Source: an uncultured Croceitalea sp.
Lineage (GTDB): Bacteria > Bacteroidota > Bacteroidia > Flavobacteriales > Flavobacteriaceae
Length of the DNA stretch: 64,000 nucleotides
Assembly (NCBI GenBank): GCA_947494805.1
Contig: CANLWK010000003.1
Span: 1 to 64,000 of the forward strand
Reading direction: 5' to 3'
Both the position numbers and the translations under genes were made by a program. A model generated the notes under the pieces. It made no database searches, was not told the DNA's origin, and saw nothing but the letters and a program-made list of their open reading frames with translations. Positions 28,139 through 36,900 of the stretch are shown here, in pieces; position 1 is the first letter of the stretch; each line of letters opens with the position of its first letter.

Positions 28139-28839
28139 TGTTTTTTAAATCTTTTTCGAAGTGTTGACGAACTCACAAACCAAAGGGCAAACCCGCTTAA
28201 AACGGTGATCAATCCCATTAGACTGAAGGCTCGTAAGATCAATGTATTGAAATTGTCTCGACCTTGATAGTCCATCGTATGTGTCATCCATAAAAAGTCA
28301 AACCATCGCCAATCTCGATGTCTCACTGTTTGAAAATCGCCATTTTTCATGGCGACATAAGCCTTTACATTTTCCGTTGTTTCGTATGAAATTTCATAAA
28401 CGGGCAATGGCCTGCCGCGATATTCATGATGTGGTCCAACACTATCGATTTGCTCGATGTTGCTAACCTTTAACTCAGAACTCATATGCCTAGCGGCAAC
28501 ATCAAGGGCCTCCTCAGGAGTAATACTTTCTTTGACAACACCTGTTTTAGCATTGACAAGCGTTTTGTCATTGATCCAATAATAAGGTTGCTCATTGATG
28601 GACAAAAGCTCTAAAGAACTGATTTCAGCTATTTCCTGTAAATCTTCAGTTCCCAATAGGTTTGAAAATGAGATTTGCTCAGGCGGTAGTTTCTTGAAAT
28701 GATCTCCATGGATTTCATCAATATTGGTCCAACTGAAATAGAGACCGCTAAGTGTCCAGAGTAAAAATTGAATCCCAAGAAAAAGTCCGAAGTAGCGATG
28801 TACTTTTCGAATTTTTAATGCCGTATTTCTATTTGTCAT
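28126..28839 (-). CDS. PepSY-associated transmembrane protein
   Basis: A 237-residue inner-membrane protein with an N-terminal helix after 'KIRKVHRYFGLFLGIQFLLW' (about 15-35), a periplasmic PepSY-like region with 'EALDVAARHM', and a C-terminal helix ('LILRAFSLMGLITVLSGFAL'). The histidine in 'KVHRYFGL' and the double-helix layout recall the PepSY_TM (DUF2271/iron-uptake reductase-like) family, often found beside TonB receptors. It is the last gene of the five-gene metal cluster, 10 bases after the HMA-MauE gene. A role as a membrane reductase or accessory is only inferred. Confidence 0.8.
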   Translation of the reverse strand: MTNRNTALKIRKVHRYFGLFLGIQFLLWTLSGLYFSWTNIDEIHGDHFKKLPPEQISFSNLLGTEDLQEIAEISSLELLSINEQPYYWINDKTLVNAKTGVVKESITPEEALDVAARHMSSELKVSNIEQIDSVGPHHEYRGRPLPVYEISYETTENVKAYVAMKNGDFQTVRHRDWRWFDFLWMTHTMDYQGRDNFNTLILRAFSLMGLITVLSGFALWFVSSSTLRKRFKKQKAS

Positions 28840-28849
28840 TGCGTATTTA

Positions 28850-29563
28850 TCAAAAAACCTGTGCCATCATAAACCCTGCCATGAGCAGCATAATAGCATT
28901 TTCGATAAAGGTAGCTTCACTCATCGGCAATTGCAAGGCCGTACCCAAACAGGCACATTTTATTTTTTTCTTGCTTATTAAGGTTTGAACAACACCAATA
29001 GTGGTAATTCCTAAAACGAATACCGTAACTAATAATGCCAAGGGAAGTTGCAGCCGCATTAAAAAGAGTAATCCCAAACCCAATTCTATAAAGGGATATA
29101 CCCATGCATAAACTGGTAAAGCCCTTGCTAATGGATCATACATTCGAAAACTCTCAGGAAATCCTTTTAAATCCAACAATTTGAAAAAGCTGAACACAAT
29201 ATAGAACAGCCCCATAAAATCGAGCATTGCTTCGGTAGTGCTCCAGTTTTTCACATGCAAAAGAATGGATGCCGAAAGAAGGTAACTGAAAATCAAAAAA
29301 AGTGGACGCAATTGCATCCACTTTGATACGTTTTTCGACATCTCAGGCCCAGTAAATGCCGTTGACTTCTCTTCAATTCTATACTTATCTGAAAGTACTT
29401 GCTGAAAAACCTTAACGGCAACTGAATGATTCAGTTCAACAACAGCCCCTTTTTCTAAATCTACTGTCACATGTTGTACTCCATCAACGCTTTCAAGTTT
29501 ATTTTTAACCGAAGCGACACAACCTTGACAGGTCATACCAGATACCTTATACGCCTGTTTCAT
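28850..29563 (-). CDS. HMA-domain plus MauE-like membrane protein
   Basis: A 237-residue fusion. Residues 1-67 form a heavy-metal-associated domain with the metal motif 'GMTCQGC' (Cys12, Cys15). After a linker come four hydrophobic segments like MauE/DoxX proteins, ending with 'KKKIKCACLGTALQLPMSEA', where a Cys-x-Cys pair sits at a helix end near residue 200. MauE-type proteins move electrons or thiols across the membrane, so the fusion could couple metal binding to redox chemistry. It overlaps the upstream HMA gene by one base (TAATG). Function is inferred. Confidence 0.85.
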   Translation of the reverse strand: MKQAYKVSGMTCQGCVASVKNKLESVDGVQHVTVDLEKGAVVELNHSVAVKVFQQVLSDKYRIEEKSTAFTGPEMSKNVSKWMQLRPLFLIFSYLLSASILLHVKNWSTTEAMLDFMGLFYIVFSFFKLLDLKGFPESFRMYDPLARALPVYAWVYPFIELGLGLLFLMRLQLPLALLVTVFVLGITTIGVVQTLISKKKIKCACLGTALQLPMSEATFIENAIMLLMAGFMMAQVF

Positions 29564-29922
29564 TAATGGTGTTTTTCACTATCATTGGTATCATTTTCCC
29601 GATACTTACAACATGGGTGCACCCCATCATACGCTTCTTGCGTAGCTTTCAATTCTTTTGTATCATGGCCAACCTCTGCGATGGCCGACTTAATGGCCAT
29701 GGGGTTTGTTTTACGTTCATCAATAATCAATGAGAGTTCATGCGAAGGAATGTCCCAAGAGGCGTATTTCACCCCTGATACTTTGAGTGCCGCTTTTTCA
29801 ATACGCACTTTACACATATCGCATTTTCCATCGACTTCAAAGGTCATTTTTTTATTCTTCTCTTGTGCAAGGCCAAAACCGACCGTGAACATTGTAACTA
29901 GAATTAATAGGCTATTTTTCAT
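29563..29922 (-). CDS. Periplasmic heavy-metal-binding (HMA) protein
   Basis: A 119-residue secreted protein: signal peptide to about residue 20 ('VGFGLAQ'), then an HMA fold with 'DGKCDMCKVRIEKA' (Cys34, Cys37), and a second thiol cluster 'HPCCKY' followed by a histidine-containing end (EKHH). It resembles copper chaperone or mercury-binding MerP-like proteins. It lies between the TonB receptor (11 bases upstream) and the HMA-MauE gene. It is likely to receive metal in the periplasm; copper is the best guess, but the metal cannot be told from sequence. Confidence 0.88.
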   Translation of the reverse strand: MKNSLLILVTMFTVGFGLAQEKNKKMTFEVDGKCDMCKVRIEKAALKVSGVKYASWDIPSHELSLIIDERKTNPMAIKSAIAEVGHDTKELKATQEAYDGVHPCCKYRENDTNDSEKHH

Positions 29923-29933
29923 TTTATTCTGTT

Positions 29934-32177
29934 TTATGATTTAAATCGAAAACCTGCATAAACCATAGTACCCAAAATTGGTGCGTATACTATGGTAGTA
30001 TCAAAATTCGGTCCAAAAGGGTCATTGGCCTCCAACACCGGATTGTCTTGTCTAAAGTTGGTTAAATTTTCACCGCCCAAATACACTTCAAACTTACTTG
30101 AAAACACCTTGGTAATCTGTGTGTTCATTAAACTGTAACCATCAACTGTAGTACCCAATTGCAGTGCCACAGGGTCCGTATCAACATTTGGCAAACGCTG
30201 TTTCCCCAAGGTATGCAATGTATAATCAAAGCGCCACTGTGCACCACTTTCTTTTTGAACCGTTTCATATCCCAAATTCAAAAAGTAACGATTTCTCGCC
30301 TGCAACGGCTGCTGTAATAGACCGGTCTGATAATCGGTCTTTACGTCATAATTTTTGTATGCCGCTCGTAAATCCAATCGGGGCAATAGCTCATGGTTGA
30401 GTTCAACTTGAAAACTACCTGCATAGCTTTTTCCGTCAAGATTTGAGAAGCGGACGGCCCTCGGGTTTTCCCAGTCGACCACCACTTGATTGTCAAAATT
30501 GGTTCGGTAATAATCGACGGACACATTGCCTGGGCGCTCAAAAAGCGTGAAGCCCTGTAAAAAACTAAATCCGAAATTGACAGCTTTTTCGGCATCAAAA
30601 CCGTAGATGTCCCCGCCGTTACCATCGAATTGAATCACTCTTGAAGAGGCGAACAGTCTTTGGTTTTCAGTAAAGATATTGGCCGCCCTTCTACCTATAC
30701 CAAAAGAACCTCGAAAACTTCCCTTTTCCCAAGGGGTGTAACGTATATGGAACCGAGGTGTTAGAAAGTTTCCGATTCTATTATGACTATCAAACCGCAA
30801 TCCGGCAGTCAAACTAATTCTCTCCAAATCATCATAGCTATATTCGAAAAAAGTGCCAATAGACTTGTCGATTCGTTCAAAATTTTGGGTGTTCACCAAT
30901 TCTATATAACCATCATAGGCAACTGTAATTCCAGTTTTAAACTTGCTTTTAGTATTGCCAAGTATTGAATTGAAAATTAAGTTCGAGTAGATACTGGTGT
31001 GGTCAATATCGTAAACGTTCAGACCAAAATACGAATCTTGTTGGTGTTTACTATAAGAGGCTTGAAAGCCAAAACTTTGAAAGGGCAGTTCAGGAAACAC
31101 ATAACCCAGTTTCACAGACGAGTCAAAACGTTTGGTATCAATTTCACTTCCCCAGGCATTTGTAGTGAACTTATCGGTATCTGGATTAAAATTGGTTTCC
31201 CCGACCTGTTTTTCATCGTTCAAAAAGCGAACGTTCAGAAAACTGACCCAACCTTTCTCTGGGTTTTGATACTGCCAACGGTTTTGAACGTTTATTTGGG
31301 TCGACAAGGGAGCATCCAAAAATCCATCATCGTTATTATCAACCTTCTCGCTTCTGTTGTTGCCGTGAACATACAGTCCTGTGCTCAACTTCTCTGACAC
31401 TTTTTGATTAATGTGTGCATTGAGCTCTAGTCGACCATTTCGATTCGCATATCCATTCAAAAAAATAGGATTGTCCGTAAAAGGCTTTATCAATTCGGTA
31501 TTGATTTGGCCCGAAATACTTTCATAGCCGTTGACAACACTACCGGATCCTTTGGTAATTTGAATACTTTCAACCCATGTACCGGGCGTAAATGTAAGCC
31601 CATAGGTTTGTGAGGCGCCCCTTACCATGGGTATGTTCTCTTGGGTAATCAAGAGATAAGGGCTTGTCAAGCCCAACATTTGAATTTGTTTGGTGCCGGT
31701 CAGGGCATCGTTAAAATTCACATCGATGGCAGGGTTGGTCTCAAAGCTCTCTGAAAGATTACAACAAGCCGCCTTCAAAAGTTCAGCACTATTGACCGTG
31801 ACCACATTTTGAGCCGAAAAATAGGTTTTTTGAACTGCATCACGTTTTTTCTCTACGACGACCTCATCCAATTGGTTCGAGGGCTTGAGCAGATGTCTAA
31901 TGGTTCTAGGTTCACTGATGGTCAGCGTATCGCTTTGAAAACCGATAAAACTGATGACCAACTTATTGTAAGCCTTGTCATAAGGAATACTAAACATCCC
32001 TTTTTCGTCGGTAATTGTGCCAATTGGTGAGTTCAGCCAATAGATATTGGCACCACTTAGCGCTATATCCTGATGTTGAGGATTAGCCTCTAACACTAGA
32101 CCTTTTACTACCTGCTGCCCAAACACGCAACCACCATACAAAAGTGCAATTGTGAAAAGCCAAAAAAATTGTTTCAT
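29934..32177 (-). CDS. TonB-dependent outer-membrane receptor
   Basis: A 747-residue receptor with signal peptide (cleavage after about residue 20), a carboxypeptidase-D regulatory-like domain (about 22-105, 'GLVLEANPQHQDIALSGANI'), a plug domain and a 22-strand-type beta-barrel ending 'LGTMVYAGFRFKS' with a terminal aromatic strand. The plug carries an unusual Cys-Cys pair at 138-139 ('LLKAACCNLSESF'). It stands at the head of genes for HMA proteins, so I infer that it imports a metal or metal complex; no ligand-specific motif is known to me. Confidence 0.9.
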   Translation of the reverse strand: MKQFFWLFTIALLYGGCVFGQQVVKGLVLEANPQHQDIALSGANIYWLNSPIGTITDEKGMFSIPYDKAYNKLVISFIGFQSDTLTISEPRTIRHLLKPSNQLDEVVVEKKRDAVQKTYFSAQNVVTVNSAELLKAACCNLSESFETNPAIDVNFNDALTGTKQIQMLGLTSPYLLITQENIPMVRGASQTYGLTFTPGTWVESIQITKGSGSVVNGYESISGQINTELIKPFTDNPIFLNGYANRNGRLELNAHINQKVSEKLSTGLYVHGNNRSEKVDNNDDGFLDAPLSTQINVQNRWQYQNPEKGWVSFLNVRFLNDEKQVGETNFNPDTDKFTTNAWGSEIDTKRFDSSVKLGYVFPELPFQSFGFQASYSKHQQDSYFGLNVYDIDHTSIYSNLIFNSILGNTKSKFKTGITVAYDGYIELVNTQNFERIDKSIGTFFEYSYDDLERISLTAGLRFDSHNRIGNFLTPRFHIRYTPWEKGSFRGSFGIGRRAANIFTENQRLFASSRVIQFDGNGGDIYGFDAEKAVNFGFSFLQGFTLFERPGNVSVDYYRTNFDNQVVVDWENPRAVRFSNLDGKSYAGSFQVELNHELLPRLDLRAAYKNYDVKTDYQTGLLQQPLQARNRYFLNLGYETVQKESGAQWRFDYTLHTLGKQRLPNVDTDPVALQLGTTVDGYSLMNTQITKVFSSKFEVYLGGENLTNFRQDNPVLEANDPFGPNFDTTIVYAPILGTMVYAGFRFKS

Positions 32178-32252
32178 GAAATTTTAGTTTGAAATTAAAA
32201 CAAAGGTGTTTGCATTACCTTGCCATTGGCAATGCCCGTTCTAATCTCAAAA

Positions 32253-32660
32253 TCAAATTAAGAAGACTTGGTCAAGTAGCTGTAGGTCTTTGACCAATTG
32301 TGGGGGTGGGTATTCATAATCTTCAAGCTTAGGTGAAGGGTCATCTTGAAATAAGTGGTAGTATGAACCAATAAATGCCGCCAGAAAAACTTGCTGTTCC
32401 AAATCGAGATCATTTACACTCAACTTTAAAACGTCTTGTCCCTCTATAGTAAAAGACTCGTCATCACAGCAATGGTTTTGAAATTCACCGTCCATCAACT
32501 TAGCGGCACTTTCCATACCACAGTCATCTGCTTCAACAAAAAAAGCGATATCCATCACGCGACCCATGCACAAGTGCTTGTCCACTGTCCAAGACACTGT
32601 TGACAGCAACAAAACAAAGGCCATTACGGCCGCACTTATTTTATGAAATGCTCTTTTCAC
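32253..32660 (-). CDS. HYC_CC_PP family protein
   Basis: A membrane-anchored or secreted protein of 135 residues if started at the GTG at 32660 ('VKRAFHKISAAVMAFVLLLS', a good signal sequence); the open frame extends to an ATG at 32717 with an unsuitable N-terminus. It shows the family's defining elements: H-L-C (29-31, where the name's Y is L), a Cys at 47, the CC pair at 64-65 ('NHCCDDES') and 'YPPPQL' near the C-terminus. The family is found beside TonB receptors and is uncharacterised. It lies 75 bases upstream of the TonB receptor gene. Confidence 0.8.
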   Translation of the reverse strand: MKRAFHKISAAVMAFVLLLSTVSWTVDKHLCMGRVMDIAFFVEADDCGMESAAKLMDGEFQNHCCDDESFTIEGQDVLKLSVNDLDLEQQVFLAAFIGSYYHLFQDDPSPKLEDYEYPPPQLVKDLQLLDQVFLI

Positions 32661-32785
32661 AATGTAAAAATACAAAATCTCTGATTTCACCTGTTCTAGA
32701 GCTTCCATGTTAACCAAAAATTGTGAATTCTAAAGTTGTAAGATTTTTGCAATTATTCGACTTTTATGCCCTAAATCGTATACAA

Positions 32786-33238
32786 ATGTTTGAAGGTCTG
32801 AAACCACAAATCGTCGAAATCATCGAAAGCAATTCTAAAGATGTCCAAACAGCCATGCAGTCCATCTGCGAAGTATTGCGCAAAGAGATTTCGCACTACG
32901 ACTGGGTAGGTTTCTATTTTAAAAATGGTGACAAACGTGAGCTGAAGCTTGGTCCCTATGCAGGGGAACCAACAGACCATACCATTATTCCGTTTGGTAA
33001 AGGCATTTGTGGTCAAGTGGCAGAGAGCAACGAAAATTTTGTTGTGCCCGACGTACAGGCACAAGACAATTATATTGCTTGCAGTATTACGGTTAAATCT
33101 GAAATTGTGGTACCATTGTTCAAGAATGGTGAAAACGTCGGTCAAATTGATATTGACTCGAATACCCCAGACCCGTTCACTGAAGCTGATGAGCGTTTTT
33201 TGGAATTCATAAACCAAGAAGTGGCCAAAATTTTATAG
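32786..33238 (+). CDS. GAF-domain protein related to free-methionine-R-sulfoxide reductase
   Basis: A 150-residue single GAF domain from the ATG at 32786 ('MFEGLKPQIVEII'); the frame opens at 32723 but the extra 21 residues are not GAF-like. The core 'HYDWVGFYFKNG', 'IIPFGKGICGQVAES' and 'YIACSITVKSEIVVPLF' matches fRMsr (YebR-type) proteins. Of the three cysteines used by the E. coli enzyme, two are kept (Cys75, Cys99) and the third position holds His65. It may be a reductase with altered chemistry, or a small-molecule sensor. It is divergent from the metal cluster. Confidence 0.85.
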   Translation: MFEGLKPQIVEIIESNSKDVQTAMQSICEVLRKEISHYDWVGFYFKNGDKRELKLGPYAGEPTDHTIIPFGKGICGQVAESNENFVVPDVQAQDNYIACSITVKSEIVVPLFKNGENVGQIDIDSNTPDPFTEADERFLEFINQEVAKIL

Positions 33239-33346
33239 CTCATGCAGTTTTAAGTTCAAAACTTCTACTTTTTTGTTGATAACCCGACTTTAGTTGTGCT
33301 ATTAAAAAAAGTATTTTTGAAGCTTAATTTTTGCACTTCGAAGTTC

Positions 33347-34879
33347 ATGAGCACCACAAAAAAAGCAACCTCAGCATTAATTTCTGTTTTTCACAAAGAC
33401 GGACTAGAACCCATTATCAAAAAGTTCGACGAACTTGGCATCACCATATATTCAACGGGCGGCACTGAAAAATTTATCAAAGAACTTGGCGTAGACGTAG
33501 TTCCAGTAGAAGATGTGACCAGTTATCCCTCTATATTGGGCGGACGTGTAAAAACACTCCATCCAAAAGTATTCGGAGGTATTTTGAACCGTCAAGACCA
33601 TGAAGGGGATGTGGCGCAAATGGAAGAATTTGAAATTCCACAATTGGATATCGTCATCGTTGATCTTTATCCCTTTGAAAAAACAGTTGCGAGTGGTGCA
33701 TCAGAACAAGACATTATTGAAAAAATCGATATCGGCGGTATTTCCCTCATCCGAGCGGCGGCAAAAAACTATAAAGATGTGCTTTGTGTATCTTCCATGG
33801 AAGATTATGAAGATTTCTTAAACGTTATTACCGAAGGAAATGGAAAAACAACTTTAGACAGTCGAAAACGATTCGCTTCAAAAGCCTTCAATGTTTCCTC
33901 ACATTATGATACCGCCATCTTCAATTATTTCAACCAGAATAAAGAGGAAGCAGTTTTAAAGATCAGTGAACAGAAAGGGCAAGTGTTGCGCTATGGTGAA
34001 AACCCCCATCAAAAAGGATTCTTTTTTGGGGATTTTGAAACCATGTTCACCAAACTCCACGGCAAAGAATTGTCATATAACAATTTACTGGACGTTGATG
34101 CTGCCGTTAACCTTATTGGTGAATTCAAAGGTGAGGCACCAACGTTTGCAATTTTAAAGCACAACAACGCTTGCGGGTTGGCACAACGTGATACCATTCA
34201 TCAGGCCTATGTTGATGCACTGGCAGGTGACCCCGTTTCGGCCTTTGGCGGTATTCTGATTGCCAACACAAAGATTGACGTACCCACCGCAGAAGAAGTA
34301 CATAAATTGTTTTGCGAGGTTGTCATTGCGCCTAGTTATACTGATGAAGCGCTGCAAATCTTAAAGGGAAAGAAAAACCGTATTATTTTAATTCAAAATG
34401 AGGTGACCTTGCCCGACACTTTGGTGCGTACTTGTTTGAATGGAGTATTGGTCCAGGATAAAGATTTTAAAACTGATAGCCAGACTGATTTACAACATGC
34501 CACAACAACAAAACCTGCTGCACGAGAGCTGGAAGATCTATTGTTTGCCTCTAAGCTTTGTAAGCATACAAAGTCAAATACAATTGTGTTAGCGAAAAAC
34601 AAACAATTATGTGCCAGTGGAACAGGACAAACCTCTCGTGTGGATGCATTGAACCAAGCCATCCATAAAGCAGGGTCTTTTAATTTTGACCTTAATGGGT
34701 CAGTAATGGCCAGTGACGCATTTTTTCCATTTCCTGATTGTGTGGAAATTGCCCATAAAGCAGGTGTTACAAGTGTGATTCAGCCGGGCGGTTCAATCAA
34801 AGACCAGTTGAGCATTGATTACTGTAACGAAAATGGAATGGCAATGGTAATGACAGGCACACGTCATTTTAAGCATTAA
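33347..34879 (+). CDS. purH: Bifunctional AICAR formyltransferase / IMP cyclohydrolase
   Basis: About 510 residues from the ATG at 33347 ('MSTTKKATSALISVFHKDG'). The N-terminal MGS-like IMP cyclohydrolase domain has 'YSTGGTEKFIKELG' and 'GRVKTLHPKVFGGIL'; the C-terminal transformylase domain contains 'LRYGENPHQKG' and 'ILKHNNACGLA'. It performs the last two steps of IMP synthesis. The frame extends 17 codons upstream, but that stretch holds a perfect TAttTTTG at 33312-33319, which would lie inside the longer reading. The region from purH to mreB has no terminator I can recognise. Confidence 0.97.
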   Translation: MSTTKKATSALISVFHKDGLEPIIKKFDELGITIYSTGGTEKFIKELGVDVVPVEDVTSYPSILGGRVKTLHPKVFGGILNRQDHEGDVAQMEEFEIPQLDIVIVDLYPFEKTVASGASEQDIIEKIDIGGISLIRAAAKNYKDVLCVSSMEDYEDFLNVITEGNGKTTLDSRKRFASKAFNVSSHYDTAIFNYFNQNKEEAVLKISEQKGQVLRYGENPHQKGFFFGDFETMFTKLHGKELSYNNLLDVDAAVNLIGEFKGEAPTFAILKHNNACGLAQRDTIHQAYVDALAGDPVSAFGGILIANTKIDVPTAEEVHKLFCEVVIAPSYTDEALQILKGKKNRIILIQNEVTLPDTLVRTCLNGVLVQDKDFKTDSQTDLQHATTTKPAARELEDLLFASKLCKHTKSNTIVLAKNKQLCASGTGQTSRVDALNQAIHKAGSFNFDLNGSVMASDAFFPFPDCVEIAHKAGVTSVIQPGGSIKDQLSIDYCNENGMAMVMTGTRHFKH

Positions 34880-34958
34880 TTGTTTTGTTTTAAATACCCG
34901 ATGTCTTTCGCAATGAAACATTTAGAAGGCTAGCAACAATTATTATTGCTCATTTCAT

Positions 34959-34966
34959 TACTTTTG
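34959..34966 (+). promoter_or_regulatory. -7 box of the mreB operon
   Basis: TActTTTG is an exact TAnnTTTG match 42 bases before the mreB start. No -33 TTTG at the usual distance. It suggests that the mre cluster has its own promoter apart from purH. Confidence 0.4.
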
Positions 34967-35008
34967 CCGGTAAATTTTACCGTTAAACCGAAAAAATAAA
35001 CGCACTTT

Positions 35009-36037
35009 ATGGGATTCTTTGATTTCATGACAGAAGAAATTGCCATTGACCTTGGTACGGCGAACACGCTGATCATACACTTGGATAAAGTTGTTGTTGA
35101 TAGCCCTTCAATTGTTGCCCGTGACCGAATATCAGGTAAAATCATTGCTGTCGGAAAAGAGGCAAACATGATGCAGGGTAAAACGCATGAAAACATAAAG
35201 ACGATACGTCCTCTTAAAGATGGAGTAATCGCAGACTTTGATGCGTCTGAAAAGATGATCAATATGTTCATCAAAAACATTCCTGCGTTGAAAAAGAAAT
35301 GGTTTCCCCCCGCACTGCGTATGGTTATCTGTATTCCTTCTGGTATTACAGAGGTAGAAATGCGTGCGGTACGTGAATCGGCAGAACGGGTAAACGGAAA
35401 AGAAGTTTATCTTATACATGAACCGATGGCAGCTGCTATTGGTATCGGTCTGGATATTATGCAACCCAAAGGAAACATGATTGTTGATATCGGTGGGGGT
35501 ACTACCGAAATTGCAGTTATTGCTTTGGGCGGAATTGTATGTGATAAATCAGTGAAAATCGCAGGTGATGTATTCACCAACGATATCATTTATTATATGC
35601 GGACCCAACATAACCTTTATGTTGGTGAGAGTACTGCAGAGGCCATAAAAATAGAAATTGGCTCTGCTACCGAAGATTTACAATCACCACCAGACGACAA
35701 GTCGATTCAAGGTCGTGATTTGTTGACCGGTAAACCAAAACAAGTTCATGTATCGTATCGTGAAATTGCCAAAGCTTTGGATAAAAGCATCTTACGTGTA
35801 GAGGATGCGGTCATGGAAACATTATCACAAACTCCTCCAGAACTAGCGGCCGATATTTATAACACTGGTATTTATTTGGCCGGCGGCGGTTCTATGTTGC
35901 GGGGTCTGGACAAAAGACTGTCACAAAAAACCGATTTACCGGTCTACATTGCAGAAGACCCGTTGAGAGCGGTTGTTCGTGGTACCGGAATCGCGCTTAA
36001 AAATTTAGAACGTTACAAGAACATTCTCATTAAGTAA
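35009..36037 (+). CDS. mreB: Rod-shape-determining protein MreB
   Basis: A 342-residue bacterial actin with phosphate-binding loops 'IAIDLGTANTLIIH' and 'NMIVDIGGGTTEIAVI', and adenosine-loop 'GIYLAGGGSMLRG'. It polymerises under the inner membrane and organises cell-wall elongation with MreC, MreD, PBP2 and RodA, all of which follow on the same strand to 40.6 kb. Confidence 0.98.
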   Translation: MGFFDFMTEEIAIDLGTANTLIIHLDKVVVDSPSIVARDRISGKIIAVGKEANMMQGKTHENIKTIRPLKDGVIADFDASEKMINMFIKNIPALKKKWFPPALRMVICIPSGITEVEMRAVRESAERVNGKEVYLIHEPMAAAIGIGLDIMQPKGNMIVDIGGGTTEIAVIALGGIVCDKSVKIAGDVFTNDIIYYMRTQHNLYVGESTAEAIKIEIGSATEDLQSPPDDKSIQGRDLLTGKPKQVHVSYREIAKALDKSILRVEDAVMETLSQTPPELAADIYNTGIYLAGGGSMLRGLDKRLSQKTDLPVYIAEDPLRAVVRGTGIALKNLERYKNILIK

Positions 36038-36084
36038 GGAACGTTTAACCTTACGGATTCGTTGAATCTGCTTAATAAAATTGA

Positions 36085-36900
36085 ATGCAAAGGATTATCA
36101 ATTTTATTCTTAGTTATAGAAATACGTTTCTATATATATTTTTATTGCTGATATCCCTCGTATTTACCCTTAGGTCGCATTCGTACCACCAATCTAAATT
36201 CTTTAATTCTTCCAGATGGTTGACCGGTAGCATCTATAATACTGCAGATGGTATCACCTCATATTTCAATCTGAAAGAAGAAAACGAACGTTTGGCGACC
36301 GAAAATGAAAAATTACGATTACAGCTTTTCAACCGTTCTGAAAATTCCGGCATAGGTGATTCCCTTGTGATCAATTACGAAGTCGTAAATGCCAAAATAA
36401 CTAAAAATAGCTATGCCTCACCCCGAAACTATTTGACCATTGACAAAGGTAAAAGACAGGGGATTGCACAAGACATGGGTGTTATCACAACCAAAGGTAT
36501 TTTAGGCATTGTAGAGAATACATCGAACAACTTTGCCACGGTACAAAGTATACTCAACACTAAGTCAAACATCAATGCCAAAATAAAAAACACCAACTAT
36601 TTTGGCTCCCTAATTTGGGATGCGAAGAAATATAATGTGGTACAGCTTATTGATATTCCAAGATTGGTGCCAGTAAAGGTGGGCGATACCATCGTAACTG
36701 GGGCTATGTCCAGTATTTTTCCTGAGAACATACCCATTGGCGTTATCAAAAATTACAATCTTAATGAGGCGCAGAGCTTTTACAATATCGACATCGACCT
36801 TTTTAATGATATGGCCAATATCAAGAACATATATATCATTAAAAATAGAAATCGGGAAGAAGTTTTAGAACTTGAAAAAAGGACTGAAGATGCTGAATAA
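36085..36900 (+). CDS. mreC: Rod-shape-determining protein MreC
   Basis: A 271-residue bitopic membrane protein: one transmembrane helix (about 12-29), a coiled coil ('LKEENERLATENEKLRLQLF'), then the periplasmic two-barrel MreC domain with 'LTIDKGKRQGIAQDMGVIT' and 'GLV'-like repeats. It connects MreB filaments to periplasmic wall synthases. The mreD start lies inside its 3' end. Confidence 0.95.
   Translation: MQRIINFILSYRNTFLYIFLLLISLVFTLRSHSYHQSKFFNSSRWLTGSIYNTADGITSYFNLKEENERLATENEKLRLQLFNRSENSGIGDSLVINYEVVNAKITKNSYASPRNYLTIDKGKRQGIAQDMGVITTKGILGIVENTSNNFATVQSILNTKSNINAKIKNTNYFGSLIWDAKKYNVVQLIDIPRLVPVKVGDTIVTGAMSSIFPENIPIGVIKNYNLNEAQSFYNIDIDLFNDMANIKNIYIIKNRNREEVLELEKRTEDAE

Noticed and set aside
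36050-36070. Small hairpin between mreB and mreC
   Set aside because: The stem is only 5-6 bp and has no T-run; the genes belong to one operon.
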